64,000 nucleotides of DNA from Desertivirga arenae (lineage in GTDB: Bacteria; Bacteroidota; Bacteroidia; Sphingobacteriales; Sphingobacteriaceae), in the NCBI RefSeq assembly GCF_017355785.1, contig NZ_JAFEWE010000002.1, positions 46,618 to 110,617 on the forward strand. The letters run 5' to 3'. Position 1 is the first letter of the stretch; every line of letters begins with the position of its first letter. The notes under the pieces were generated by a model. It had not been told where the DNA came from. It was given only the letters and a program-made list of their open reading frames with translations, and made no database searches. The position numbers and the translations under genes were made by a program. Positions 56,204 to 64,000 of this stretch are shown here, in pieces.

Positions 56204-57658
56204 TCAGTCCTCAGGTCTTTCCTTAGGGTCGGCCATTTTAACTATTCTTGGTTGAAATGATGCCAATACTTCTACGAGATCTGTTTGAGCTGCCATTACG
56301 GTATGAATATCTTTATACACCATTGGCGCTTCATCCAGATCCGAACCTAAAAGAGTAATTTTCTTACTTTCAAGTTCCGCTTCCACAACTTCTTTTCGGA
56401 TCGTTTTAAAAGCTGCGCTTCGGCTCATTAATCGTCCAGCCCCATGTGACGCAGAATTTATGGACATGTCATTCCCTTTTCCACGAACCACAAAGCCGGG
56501 TGTACTCATTGACCCAGGGATGATACCCAACACTCCTTCACCTGCTGGAGTAGCTCCCTTACGATGTACCATCACTTCCGTACCATTAGCCAGCTTTTCT
56601 TTCCACGCAAAGTTGTGGTGGTTTTCAATCCGAATTACTGGTGAAACTTTCAAAGACTTTGCTATTTTATCATGGATTTCGTGATGATTTGCCGACGCAT
56701 ATTCGCCCGCGAGATTCATAGCAATCCAATATTCTTGTCCTTCTTCTGAGTTCATATCCAACCATGCCAAATGCTTTGCTTCGTGGGGCAGCTTCGTCTT
56801 CTTCATTGCTATTTCTGAATAGTAATTTGCAATACTTCCTCCAAAGCCCCGTGATCCTGAATGCGATAATAAAGCAAGGTATTTGCCTGCAGGAATTCCT
56901 TCCAGGGCTCCCTCTGTCAAAGTTAATTCACCCCATTCCACAAAATGATTTCCTGTTCCGGAAGTCCCTAATTGAGTATATGCCTTGTTCTTTAGAGACC
57001 TGATAACTTTTGTCGCATTCCACTCCGGCTTGTCGAATAAAGAAGCATCATGGTAATGACTAACTACTCCCCCCATTCCAAATACCGTATGGTTTTCCAA
57101 AAGCTTTTTCAAGTTATCCTTTTCGCTATCCACCAGCTCTGATGGAAGATCAAAAATGCTCAGGCACATTCTGCAGGCAATGTCTACCCCTACAGCAAAG
57201 GGTATAATAGTGTCAATTGAGGTGGCTAGAACTCCGCCTATAGGCAAACCATAACCATGATGAGCATCAGGCATTAAAGCCCCTGCTACTGCAATTGGCA
57301 ATTTCATTGCCGTGTTCATCTGTGCCAGGGCTCCGGCTTCTATATGTTCTTTTCCAAAAACCCGAAAATCTAGTAAGCTTTCTCTTAATGCATGGTTACT
57401 TCGTTGCTGTTTTACAAACATTCCTTCTTTACGAAGGTCCATTACCTTTTCAGCCAGGTTTTTAAACTTGCCTCCCTTTTGCATAGCATAAGGCATCGGA
57501 TCTTCAATTAGAGATTCCATGTTCGACAAGATTATTTCCTTAGTCATTACATTGTTTTTTAGCAAACCATTTGCAACGCGACTAAAGCTTACCAGTAACT
57601 CTAATTCTGTTACACCTAAAGCGCTGATTTCGCCGTTGCTGATTTTTTCTTTTTCCAT
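56204..57658 (-). CDS. rtcB: RtcB family RNA ligase
   Basis: A 484-residue GTP- and Mn-dependent ligase that joins RNA ends bearing 2',3'-cyclic phosphate or 3'-phosphate to 5'-OH, as made by tRNA-cutting toxins and stress. Metal and guanylylation residues are visible: MPDAHHGYGLPIGGV, GVDIACRM (the Asp-x-x-Cys pair), SGTGNHFVEWG, LLSHSGSRGFGG, and the His nucleophile in ASHGAGRLMSRS at about residue 405. The ATG at 57658 is preferred over a TTG 24 bp earlier; it lies 38 bp from the operator. No archease or RtcA gene is adjacent. It is divergent from the WYL regulator and upstream of the Ro60 gene. Confidence 0.94.
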   Translation of the reverse strand: MEKEKISNGEISALGVTELELLVSFSRVANGLLKNNVMTKEIILSNMESLIEDPMPYAMQKGGKFKNLAEKVMDLRKEGMFVKQQRSNHALRESLLDFRVFGKEHIEAGALAQMNTAMKLPIAVAGALMPDAHHGYGLPIGGVLATSIDTIIPFAVGVDIACRMCLSIFDLPSELVDSEKDNLKKLLENHTVFGMGGVVSHYHDASLFDKPEWNATKVIRSLKNKAYTQLGTSGTGNHFVEWGELTLTEGALEGIPAGKYLALLSHSGSRGFGGSIANYYSEIAMKKTKLPHEAKHLAWLDMNSEEGQEYWIAMNLAGEYASANHHEIHDKIAKSLKVSPVIRIENHHNFAWKEKLANGTEVMVHRKGATPAGEGVLGIIPGSMSTPGFVVRGKGNDMSINSASHGAGRLMSRSAAFKTIRKEVVEAELESKKITLLGSDLDEAPMVYKDIHTVMAAQTDLVEVLASFQPRIVKMADPKERPED

Positions 57659-57678
57659 GACTTTTTTTGTTTGACGAT

Positions 57679-57722
57679 TCAAAGTAAGACCGCCGCTGCG
57701 CAGTGTTTTTGCGCAGTAAAAT
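57679..57722. promoter_or_regulatory. Shared rtcB/WYL operator (regulon copy 2)
   Basis: The second copy of CTGCGCA-N7-TGCGCAG (57696-57716) lies midway between the divergent rtcB ATG (57658) and WYL ATG (57754), 38 bp from each. It is embedded in the same 28-bp stretch (57695-57722) as the copy before the Ro60 gene, and the downstream ACTTTGA (57679-57685, minus strand) is also shared at the same nine-base spacing. Confidence 0.8.
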
Positions 57723-57753
57723 ATTTTTTGATAATTTTCAGAAAATTTCTCCG

Positions 57754-58785
57754 ATGCCTGTTAATCGCAATGCCCTTATCCGTTACCGAACTATAGATAA
57801 CTGCCTCCGCCACAAATACAAAAAATGGACTTTAGAGGATCTTATAGAAGCTTGTTCTGATGCTCTTTATGAATTTCAGGGAATTGATAAGGGGGTAAGT
57901 CGTCGAACAGTTCAGGCAGATATTGAGATGATGCGTAGTAATAAATTAGGCTACGAAGCACCAATAATTGTTATTGACAAGAAGTTCTATACCTATTCGG
58001 ACAAGAATTACAGCATTACCAATATCCCTCTTACCAATCAGGATATGCAGGTACTTACCGAGGTGGCAGACTTGCTTAAGCAATTTAAAGGTTTCAGTCA
58101 CTTTGCTGAAGTGAACGAAATGGTAAGTAAGCTAGAAGATAAGATTTACGTACAGAAAACATCAGCAACTTCAGTAATTGACTTTGAGAAAAACGATCAT
58201 TTGAAAGGATTGGAATTTTTGGAGATGATTAGGAAAGCGATCATTTCGAAGACCGCACTCTGTTTCACCTATCGTTCTTTCCGTGCAAGGGATGAAAGTA
58301 CCTTTTGCATTAGTCCTTACTTATTGAAAGAATACCGCAATCGCTGGTTTGTGCTGTGCCTTGCACACAAAAAAAGCTCTCCTATTCTAACTCTCGCCCT
58401 TGACAGAATTGTGAGTGTAGAGAAAGCAGAAACGGAACCTTTCCGCGAAAATATTAGCCTTGATTTAGGCACTTATTATTCGGATGTTATTGGAGTAACA
58501 AAGCATCCGGGTCAAAAAGACTGTGAGGTGGTGTTTAGAATAGATCATGAAAATGCACCTTATATTATCACTAAACCACTGCATCCAACGCAGAAGCTAT
58601 TGACAGAAACCGCTGAGGGTAAGATTTTCAGCATCCGCGTTATTCTTAATTATGAGCTTGAACGGGAATTGTTGGGTTTCGGATGTAAGTTGCGGGTTTT
58701 AGGACCACGAACTTTGGTGAACCGTATCAAAGAGAATCTTGCCAAAGCGCTGGAGTGCTACGAGAAGGCTGAAGAAGACATATAG
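57754..58785 (+). CDS. WYL domain transcriptional regulator of the RNA repair island
   Basis: A 343-residue regulator with an N-terminal helix-turn-helix (NALIRYRTIDNCLRHKYKKW; GVSRRTVQADIEMMRS) and a central to C-terminal WYL domain (CFTYRSFRARDESTFCISPY; LLKEYRNRWFVLCLAHKK). WYL domains bind nucleic acid or nucleotide-like ligands and control many defence and repair operons. Here it replaces the sigma-54-dependent RtcR activator of Proteobacteria. The frame opens at 57703 inside the operator, so the ATG at 57754 is the better start. It probably controls itself, rtcB and the Ro60/Y-RNA unit through the paired palindromes; whether it activates or represses is not shown. Confidence 0.9.
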   Translation: MPVNRNALIRYRTIDNCLRHKYKKWTLEDLIEACSDALYEFQGIDKGVSRRTVQADIEMMRSNKLGYEAPIIVIDKKFYTYSDKNYSITNIPLTNQDMQVLTEVADLLKQFKGFSHFAEVNEMVSKLEDKIYVQKTSATSVIDFEKNDHLKGLEFLEMIRKAIISKTALCFTYRSFRARDESTFCISPYLLKEYRNRWFVLCLAHKKSSPILTLALDRIVSVEKAETEPFRENISLDLGTYYSDVIGVTKHPGQKDCEVVFRIDHENAPYIITKPLHPTQKLLTETAEGKIFSIRVILNYELERELLGFGCKLRVLGPRTLVNRIKENLAKALECYEKAEEDI

Positions 58786-58862
58786 AAGAGCTCCACCTAA
58801 ATTCTTCAGGACTTCTAACATTGAGAATAATGAAGGAATCCAGGTAGAGCCAAGGTACACGA

Positions 58863-59150
58863 TCAATCGCAAACTGAGATACATTGCACCTTCATACCAA
58901 ACACCTTTCGATACCTTTGATACCATTCGATCGCATAAGCAAAATCAGTCCAACTTTTAAATACAGAACCGATATTTTCAAAAAAGTAAGTACCATTATT
59001 TGCAATAACATAAAGACCTGATGCAGGCAGCTGTGTATTCACCTTATCCTGCATTTTAGAAATCCTAAGTCTTACCTCACCCTCAAAATCACATAGGAAT
59101 TCGGTGTTAGGCAGATGTTTATAGGTTAGCACCAGAAATTTGTTTTCCAT
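58863..59150 (-). CDS. Hypothetical small protein downstream of a response regulator
   Basis: A 95-residue protein (MENKFLVLTYKHLPNTEFLC ... WYQRYRKVFGMKVQCISVCD) with no signal peptide or recognised domain. It starts 16 bp after the stop of the single-domain response regulator on the same strand, which supports a real gene. Balanced composition and a clean ATG add weak support. No function is proposed. Confidence 0.5.
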   Translation of the reverse strand: MENKFLVLTYKHLPNTEFLCDFEGEVRLRISKMQDKVNTQLPASGLYVIANNGTYFFENIGSVFKSWTDFAYAIEWYQRYRKVFGMKVQCISVCD

Positions 59151-59166
59151 AGGGATAAATTATTAT

Positions 59167-59586
59167 TTACGATTCCGGCCTGTATGCCGTTCTTATAATG
59201 GTTTCCTTTTCACAGGAACCTGTCTTACAATAGCCTTTTATCAAATCCAGCAGACACCAAAGGTCAAAAGGCTTCTCCACAAAACTATCGGCGCCGTAAT
59301 TACCAAGAGATTTCAGGACTTTGGGGTAAGCAGAAAGCATAATTACCGGAATTTCACTTGTCGAAGTATTAGCTTTTACTTCATGACAAAGTTCCCCCCC
59401 GTTTCTTCTGGGTAAGATATAATCCAACAGTATAATATCAGGATTGAAATCTTTCACATCTGCAACGATATTGTCCGAGTCAGAAAGGATCTTTACTTCA
59501 AACTTCTCATCGCTGAGCATCTCGGATAGCATGTCGGAGATAAACCGATCGTCATCTATAATAAGTACTCTTTTCATATCTTTCAT
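59167..59586 (-). CDS. Single-domain response regulator
   Basis: A 139-residue CheY-like receiver domain without an output domain. The acidic pocket is VLIIDDDRF, the phospho-Asp is in DIILLDYILPRRNGG, the Thr/Ser position in IPVIMLSAYPK, and the Lys in SFVEKPFDL. A start three codons later (ATG at 59577) is equally possible. It is divergent from the NarL-type regulator gene by 164 bp and may take phosphate from the hybrid or multi-sensor kinases, though pairing is not shown. Confidence 0.9.
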   Translation of the reverse strand: MKDMKRVLIIDDDRFISDMLSEMLSDEKFEVKILSDSDNIVADVKDFNPDIILLDYILPRRNGGELCHEVKANTSTSEIPVIMLSAYPKVLKSLGNYGADSFVEKPFDLWCLLDLIKGYCKTGSCEKETIIRTAYRPES

Positions 59587-59750
59587 GGGTAGACCAAAGT
59601 TCGGGTGTGTGACGTCATCATCCGATAGGAAAAAAACGGAGTTTTATTTCGGAAAATACTCGATTTTACATTCGATGTTCCTTTTACTCCTGAAAAGGGT
59701 TTATACTAAACCTAATTAACCCATAAGGTTTAAAAATAAATTACCCGATT

Positions 59751-60401
59751 ATGGATGCTATAAAAGTTCTCTTGGCCGAAGATCACACTATCGTTCGAAA
59801 TGGAATTAGAGCCATGCTTGAGTCAGACGAGGGCTTTCAAGTTGTGGGAGAGGCTACAGACGGATTGGAAACCTTAACATTAATAGAAAAGGGACTATAT
59901 GCCGATGTGGTTTTAACGGATATTAGTATGCCTGAAATGGACGGATTAGAACTATCAAGGGAGCTCCAAAAGAACTATCCGGAGTTAAAAGTTGTAATCT
60001 TGTCTATGTTGAACACAGATCAATATATCTTTGAAGCGTTTGATGCTGGGGTTAGGGGATACGTACTTAAGAATGCCGGTCCGGTGGAGATGAAGCTGGC
60101 TATCAGCGAAGTGGCAAAAGGTAAGGAATTCGTTTGCAGCGAGATCGGCATGGACCAGATTCGCAGAGCCAGGAGGGCATTTGCGGGTAACACCTGTGTA
60201 AATGACAACCTGCTACTTACCAATCGCGATAAGGAAATTTTAGCATTAGTTGCAGAAGGTCTCACCAACAATGAAATTGCCGACAAAATCTTTACAAGCC
60301 GGAGAACGGTTGAAGGACATAGGCAAAGTTTAAAAGAAAAGGCCGGAGCAAAAAACACAGCTCAGCTGATTGCTTTTGCTATCCGGCAAGGCATTATCTG
60401 A
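59751..60401 (+). CDS. NarL/FixJ family response regulator
   Basis: A 216-residue DNA-binding response regulator. Receiver domain: VLLAEDHTIVRNGIRAML with the Asp pair position, phospho-Asp in VVLTDISMPEMDGLEL, Lys in GYVLKNAGPVEM. C-terminal LuxR-type helix-turn-helix: TNRDKEILALVAEGLTNNEI and TSRRTVEGHRQSLKEKAG. It is convergent with the multi-sensor HisKA_3 kinase gene, with only 4 bp between the stops, and the kinase type (NarX/DegS-like) normally pairs with NarL-type regulators, so they are a probable two-component pair. Confidence 0.94.
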   Translation: MDAIKVLLAEDHTIVRNGIRAMLESDEGFQVVGEATDGLETLTLIEKGLYADVVLTDISMPEMDGLELSRELQKNYPELKVVILSMLNTDQYIFEAFDAGVRGYVLKNAGPVEMKLAISEVAKGKEFVCSEIGMDQIRRARRAFAGNTCVNDNLLLTNRDKEILALVAEGLTNNEIADKIFTSRRTVEGHRQSLKEKAGAKNTAQLIAFAIRQGII

Positions 60402-60405
60402 TCCA

Positions 60406-63400
60406 CTAATCTTTCAGAGGGATAATAATATTAAAAGTTGTCCCGTTTTCGGCGCTCGAACTAAGATCTAATGTGCCGTTCATTAAATGAACCCTGTTAG
60501 ATAAGTAATCCAATCCAAAGCTTTTCTTTTTTGATTTACTTTTAGCTTCTGATATTCCAATCCCGTTGTCAGAAATATTAATTTTAATGTAATCCTCAAT
60601 TCTCACAATTTCTGCAGTTACTCTTGAGGCCTTGGAATGCTTTACTACATTATTTAATATTTCCTGAACGATGCGAAAAACGGCAATCTCCATGCTTTGG
60701 CTAACACGTATCCTAAAACCCTTTACTTCAAGTTTATAGCGAATATTAGTGCTAATGAACTTATTTTCAAATAAATCTTTTAATGCGCTCTCTAATCCAA
60801 AGTCCTGAAGAATTGGGGGCATTAGTTCATGCGAAATATTTCGTACCAGTTGAATGGCACTGCCAAGCGTTTCTTCGGCTGCAGGCGCCTTACCTTGCAA
60901 TTGTAGTTTAGCACCGACCAGCAACTGGCCAAATTCATTATGTAAAGCTTCAGCGATTCGTCTTCGTTCCTCCTCCTGGGTTTCCATCACTGCATTGAGG
61001 ATTGCCTTCTGTTTTTCCTCTTCAGCTCTACGGAGTTTTGCTTCTGCAATTCTACGTTCGGTAATATCAATGTCTACACCTAAAACCTTTTGCACTTTTC
61101 CCTCCTCATCCTTGAATATAACGGTCTTGAGTGCGAGAACTTTTTCCCGTCCGGCAACAACAACCGTAATCTCATCTTCTACTGGTGTAAAGTCCTCTTT
61201 TATTGCTTTTATAATCGCTTCTATTCTACCCCGGGAGTCTGGTAGGATGTACTCCAGATAAGTTTCAGGGAACACTTCTGTACCTGGCTCTATCTCAAAT
61301 AGATCATACATGCCATCTGACCAATACAGATGCTTTTTGCTCAAATCATACTCCCAGCTGCCCAGTCCGGCCACCTCTTCGGCTTGCTTTAACTTAGCCA
61401 GGTTCTCTACCACCGTTTGTTCGGCTTGTTTGCGTTCGGTGATATCTAAATTTGTTGCAACAAGGCCATCATCAAACTTAACGAACATTGCTGAGTACCA
61501 TTTATTGAAGTGTTCAAAGGGGTAATAGTATTCGATTCTTCCCGGCTCCCCGGTTTCCGTTACATGCAGCATCAAATCGAAAAGGCCTGTTTGTTTGATT
61601 CCGGGATACTCCTGTGCATATAATTTGCCTACTAAATCAGTCCGGCCCGTTTCTCTTTCCAACTCTTTATTTACCAAATCAATCTTAAAATCGATAATCT
61701 CAGCCCTGTCATTTCGGACGGCCTTTAGAATTGACATACTCAGAAAGGTAGTATCGAGAACCGAGCGAAGCGTTTCGTTACTTACGTTTAGTTCAGATGT
61801 TCGCTTTTGAACTTCTTGTTCGAGCCGGCTGTTGAAAGTAATCAGCTGCTTTTCGGCTTCAACCCGTTCAGTGATGTCTACAGCCATACCCACTATAAAG
61901 CGGCGGCCATCGTTAAGTGTACCAGGCGAGGATGCACTGAAGCTCCAGTAGCGAACTTCCCCGTTTCCGATGCTAACCGGAAAATCAACATTAACAGTAC
62001 GCTTTGTTCCATGGAACAGATCGTGCATATGGCTCCTTACTTCATCAGCTCCTTCGCCATATGCACGGGTAAGCCATAGATCAAAAGTGCGAATATCGGC
62101 CAGAGTAAAGCCGGTAAGTTCTGTCCAGGTACGGCTTATTTGCAAAACCTCCCCATCTTCGGCATGCATAATGACAGGGATAGGTGCATCTTCTATCGCT
62201 CTGCGAAACTGCTCTTCAGATTTCTTAAGGGCTTCTTCCGCCTTCACGCTTTCCGTTGCGGCCCAGATGCGTTCTGCTGTTTCAGCGAGAAGCTGTACCT
62301 CATGCGCTTTCCATTTTCGTGCAACGGCTTCGGTGACTGTGAGCGTGCCAACAAGCAGATTGTTTTTTACCAGCGGGATGAGCGCATAAGAAAGTATCTG
62401 AACAGCTTCCATTGCAGGCAGATCTTCTGCAGGAATTAAGTCTGACTCATAGATATTTTCTATCACTACCGGCTCACCTTTATGGTAAAGCGGCATTGCC
62501 CACGAATAAAGAGACAGCGGATGTATCCCAGCCATAGAAGGAGAATCGCCGTTGAGGTAATCGTCCGATATTTTCAGATACCCTTCTGGCTCATGTATGT
62601 CTGCGTAAAATGCGCGGTCGCATTTAAGCGCTTCTCCAAGCAACCTTGAGGCCATTCCTTCAATTTCTTTAGGGCTTGACAGGGGACGAAATGCATCACT
62701 CAGTTTCAACAGGTATTCCCGCCGCTGTTCCTGCCGCTTACGCTCTGTTGTATCTTTGAATACAGCAACGATAAAATTGTTCCCGGGCCCGCCAATACAG
62801 GAATAGTGTACATCGTACCAACGATCCAGGTCGGCAACATAATCTTCGCTTCTAAATGGCTCGCAGGTATCCGCAACCGACTGCATCAGATCGAGGAGTG
62901 ATTGTTCGAGCCCGGGCATCAGTTCAGTTCCTTTTTTTCCGACAGCATCCTGCCAGCCCGTGAAGCGTTTGAATGCATTATTCACTTCCCTGTATGTCAG
63001 GTCTCTTACTTTTCCAGCTTTGTCGCGATGCAATTCCATTAAAGCGAAACCTTCATCGATGGTTTCGAAAACAGTCCTGAATTTCTCTTCCGATCTGCGC
63101 AGCGCTTGTTCGGCTTCTTTTCTTTCTGTGATATCAAGTACGAGGGATACCCCTGTCTTCCCATCGCCAATGGTAGCGCCGGTGAAAATACCCCAGCGCA
63201 ATTTGCCGCTTGAATGGTAGAATTGTTTCTCGTAAGGGGAAATATAGCCGGTCTGTTGAAATTCTTCGATGGCCTGCAGCGTCCGGGGAATCCATTCTTT
63301 TGCCGTATAAACATCCCAGCGGACCTTTTCTGAATTAAGCTCATCCTTAGTTACACCCAGCATCTGCAGAAAGGCGTGGTTTGCCTCCACTATCGGCCCT

Positions 63401-64000
63401 CCGATATCAAAAAATGCCACCGCCACAATTCCGCTGTCGCTTAGCCTTCTGAATTTTGCTTCCGACTTGCGTAATGCTTCTTCGGCTATCGCCCTTTCTA
63501 CCGCCCTCCAGGTTCGTTCTGTTGCCTCTTCCAGCAACTGAATCTCTATAGCTGTCCAACGTCTTGGTGTTGCCGAAACTGCGCAAATTGACCAGAATGG
63601 GTTCTTTTCACCCTTTCGTATGGTGGCAACCACCAAAGCACCAAATCCAAGCGCTTTAAAATTGCGTTTATCTGTTTCTGTTAATCCTTCTTCCTCCTGA
63701 AAATCAGCAATAAACAGGGTTTCATTATTTGTAATCCGCATGGCTTCAGGAAAATCAGATAAGCGTACTCCTTCTTTGGGCATAGGTTGTACTTTGTCAT
63801 TCCCATACTGGTAAGGGAATACACCACGGTCTTCGTCGAGCAAGAATTCGCCCACATAACAACGGTCGAGCTGAAGGTGCCCGGCAAGCATTTGAAGGGC
63901 ACTATTTACTATAGCATCTGCATCTGGCTCTGCCCGCAGTACATCTGAAAACTTCAATAGAAATTCCTGGTGTTGCTCCTTTTGCTTACGTTCAGTAATG
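60406..64000 (-). CDS. Giant multi-PAS/GAF sensor histidine kinase (N-terminus beyond window)
   Basis: At least 1198 residues, open at the window edge; the visible start in the frame at 63957 is an internal TTG preceded in frame by ITERKQKEQHQEF, the tail of another PAS domain. Order seen: PAS tail, GAF (about 15-160), PAS, PAS, GAF (from YLLKLSDAFRPLS), PAS, coiled coil, PAS, PAS, then a HisKA_3 dimerisation domain (EEERRRIAEALHNEFGQLLV, His phospho-acceptor) and an ATPase domain (ILNNVVKHSKASRV; INISDNGIGIS; FGLDYLSNRVHLMNGTL). No membrane segment is visible, so it looks cytosolic. The many DITERK boundaries mark sensor duplication. Its probable partner is the NarL-type regulator next door. 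Confidence 0.93.
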   Translation of the reverse strand, partial: ITERKQKEQHQEFLLKFSDVLRAEPDADAIVNSALQMLAGHLQLDRCYVGEFLLDEDRGVFPYQYGNDKVQPMPKEGVRLSDFPEAMRITNNETLFIADFQEEEGLTETDKRNFKALGFGALVVATIRKGEKNPFWSICAVSATPRRWTAIEIQLLEEATERTWRAVERAIAEEALRKSEAKFRRLSDSGIVAVAFFDIGGPIVEANHAFLQMLGVTKDELNSEKVRWDVYTAKEWIPRTLQAIEEFQQTGYISPYEKQFYHSSGKLRWGIFTGATIGDGKTGVSLVLDITERKEAEQALRRSEEKFRTVFETIDEGFALMELHRDKAGKVRDLTYREVNNAFKRFTGWQDAVGKKGTELMPGLEQSLLDLMQSVADTCEPFRSEDYVADLDRWYDVHYSCIGGPGNNFIVAVFKDTTERKRQEQRREYLLKLSDAFRPLSSPKEIEGMASRLLGEALKCDRAFYADIHEPEGYLKISDDYLNGDSPSMAGIHPLSLYSWAMPLYHKGEPVVIENIYESDLIPAEDLPAMEAVQILSYALIPLVKNNLLVGTLTVTEAVARKWKAHEVQLLAETAERIWAATESVKAEEALKKSEEQFRRAIEDAPIPVIMHAEDGEVLQISRTWTELTGFTLADIRTFDLWLTRAYGEGADEVRSHMHDLFHGTKRTVNVDFPVSIGNGEVRYWSFSASSPGTLNDGRRFIVGMAVDITERVEAEKQLITFNSRLEQEVQKRTSELNVSNETLRSVLDTTFLSMSILKAVRNDRAEIIDFKIDLVNKELERETGRTDLVGKLYAQEYPGIKQTGLFDLMLHVTETGEPGRIEYYYPFEHFNKWYSAMFVKFDDGLVATNLDITERKQAEQTVVENLAKLKQAEEVAGLGSWEYDLSKKHLYWSDGMYDLFEIEPGTEVFPETYLEYILPDSRGRIEAIIKAIKEDFTPVEDEITVVVAGREKVLALKTVIFKDEEGKVQKVLGVDIDITERRIAEAKLRRAEEEKQKAILNAVMETQEEERRRIAEALHNEFGQLLVGAKLQLQGKAPAAEETLGSAIQLVRNISHELMPPILQDFGLESALKDLFENKFISTNIRYKLEVKGFRIRVSQSMEIAVFRIVQEILNNVVKHSKASRVTAEIVRIEDYIKINISDNGIGISEAKSKSKKKSFGLDYLSNRVHLMNGTLDLSSSAENGTTFNIIIPLKD

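Overview
The window reads as chromosome of a Bacteroidota member, most like the Sphingobacteriaceae (Pedobacter-type). Supporting signs are a FecR anti-sigma factor, TonB-dependent receptors with carboxypeptidase-like N-terminal domains, a very large secreted protein with a C-terminal type IX (Por) sorting domain, HmuY, DUF6607 and DUF6266 proteins, many AraC-type regulators, and weak Shine-Dalgarno signals. No rRNA, ordinary tRNA, insertion sequence, prophage or CRISPR array was seen. The taxonomic call rests on gene content only.

Layout. 1-2.5 kb: a FecR gene cut by the window edge and a secreted alpha-L-fucosidase. 3-9.7 kb: a giant secreted type IX cargo protein, a small PID-CTERM-like membrane protein and a broken DoxX-like gene. 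9.8-12.8 kb: a beta-propeller protein, an AraC regulator, a DHFR-like reductase and a DinB protein. 12.85-18.3 kb: a TolC/HlyD/ABC export operon, whose ATPase motifs are eroded, divergent from a LysR gene. 18.4-21.8 kb: OsmC, a lipid kinase, SurE and a cation/proton antiporter. 21.8-27.5 kb: a heme/iron uptake locus (AraC, TonB receptor, HmuY, DUF6607). 27.5-34.2 kb: a glycoside hydrolase remnant, a DUF6266 protein, a large outer-membrane barrel, a serine hydrolase and an SDR. 34.4-38.5 kb: catalase-peroxidase KatG and an ABC-F ATPase. 38.6-45.6 kb: a sugar locus with an SLC45-like permease, a fused GH100-like glycosidase plus P-loop kinase, a TonB receptor and a divergent LacI regulator. 45.7-48.1 kb: a zinc locus (AztD-like lipoprotein, small His/Cys protein, Fur/Zur regulator with a palindromic operator candidate). 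48.2-54 kb: a lipoprotein, an outer-membrane protein, a hybrid histidine kinase, an alpha/beta hydrolase and an AraC regulator. 59-64 kb: two response regulators and a giant multi-PAS/GAF kinase that runs off the window.

The most striking region is 53.95-58.8 kb, an RNA repair and surveillance island. It holds a Ro60 (Rsr/TROVE) gene, an RtcB RNA ligase gene and a divergent WYL-domain regulator. Directly downstream of the Ro60 gene, on the same strand, lies an array of five Y-RNA-like units that alternates long (122-131 nt) and short (71-78 nt) members. Every unit has a terminal stem, an internal loop with UG(C/U)CGU on its 5' side and a CUGU(U/A)GC-like 3' side, an upper stem, and a conserved ACUUCG(C/A)U motif. 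The three long units carry tRNA T-arms, and two of them are clearly circularly permuted tRNA mimics whose acceptor-like stem is closed by a short loop. Two copies of a 28-bp element containing CTGCGCA-N7-TGCGCAG lie 38-40 bp from the start codons of the Ro60, RtcB and WYL genes, which suggests a single regulon.
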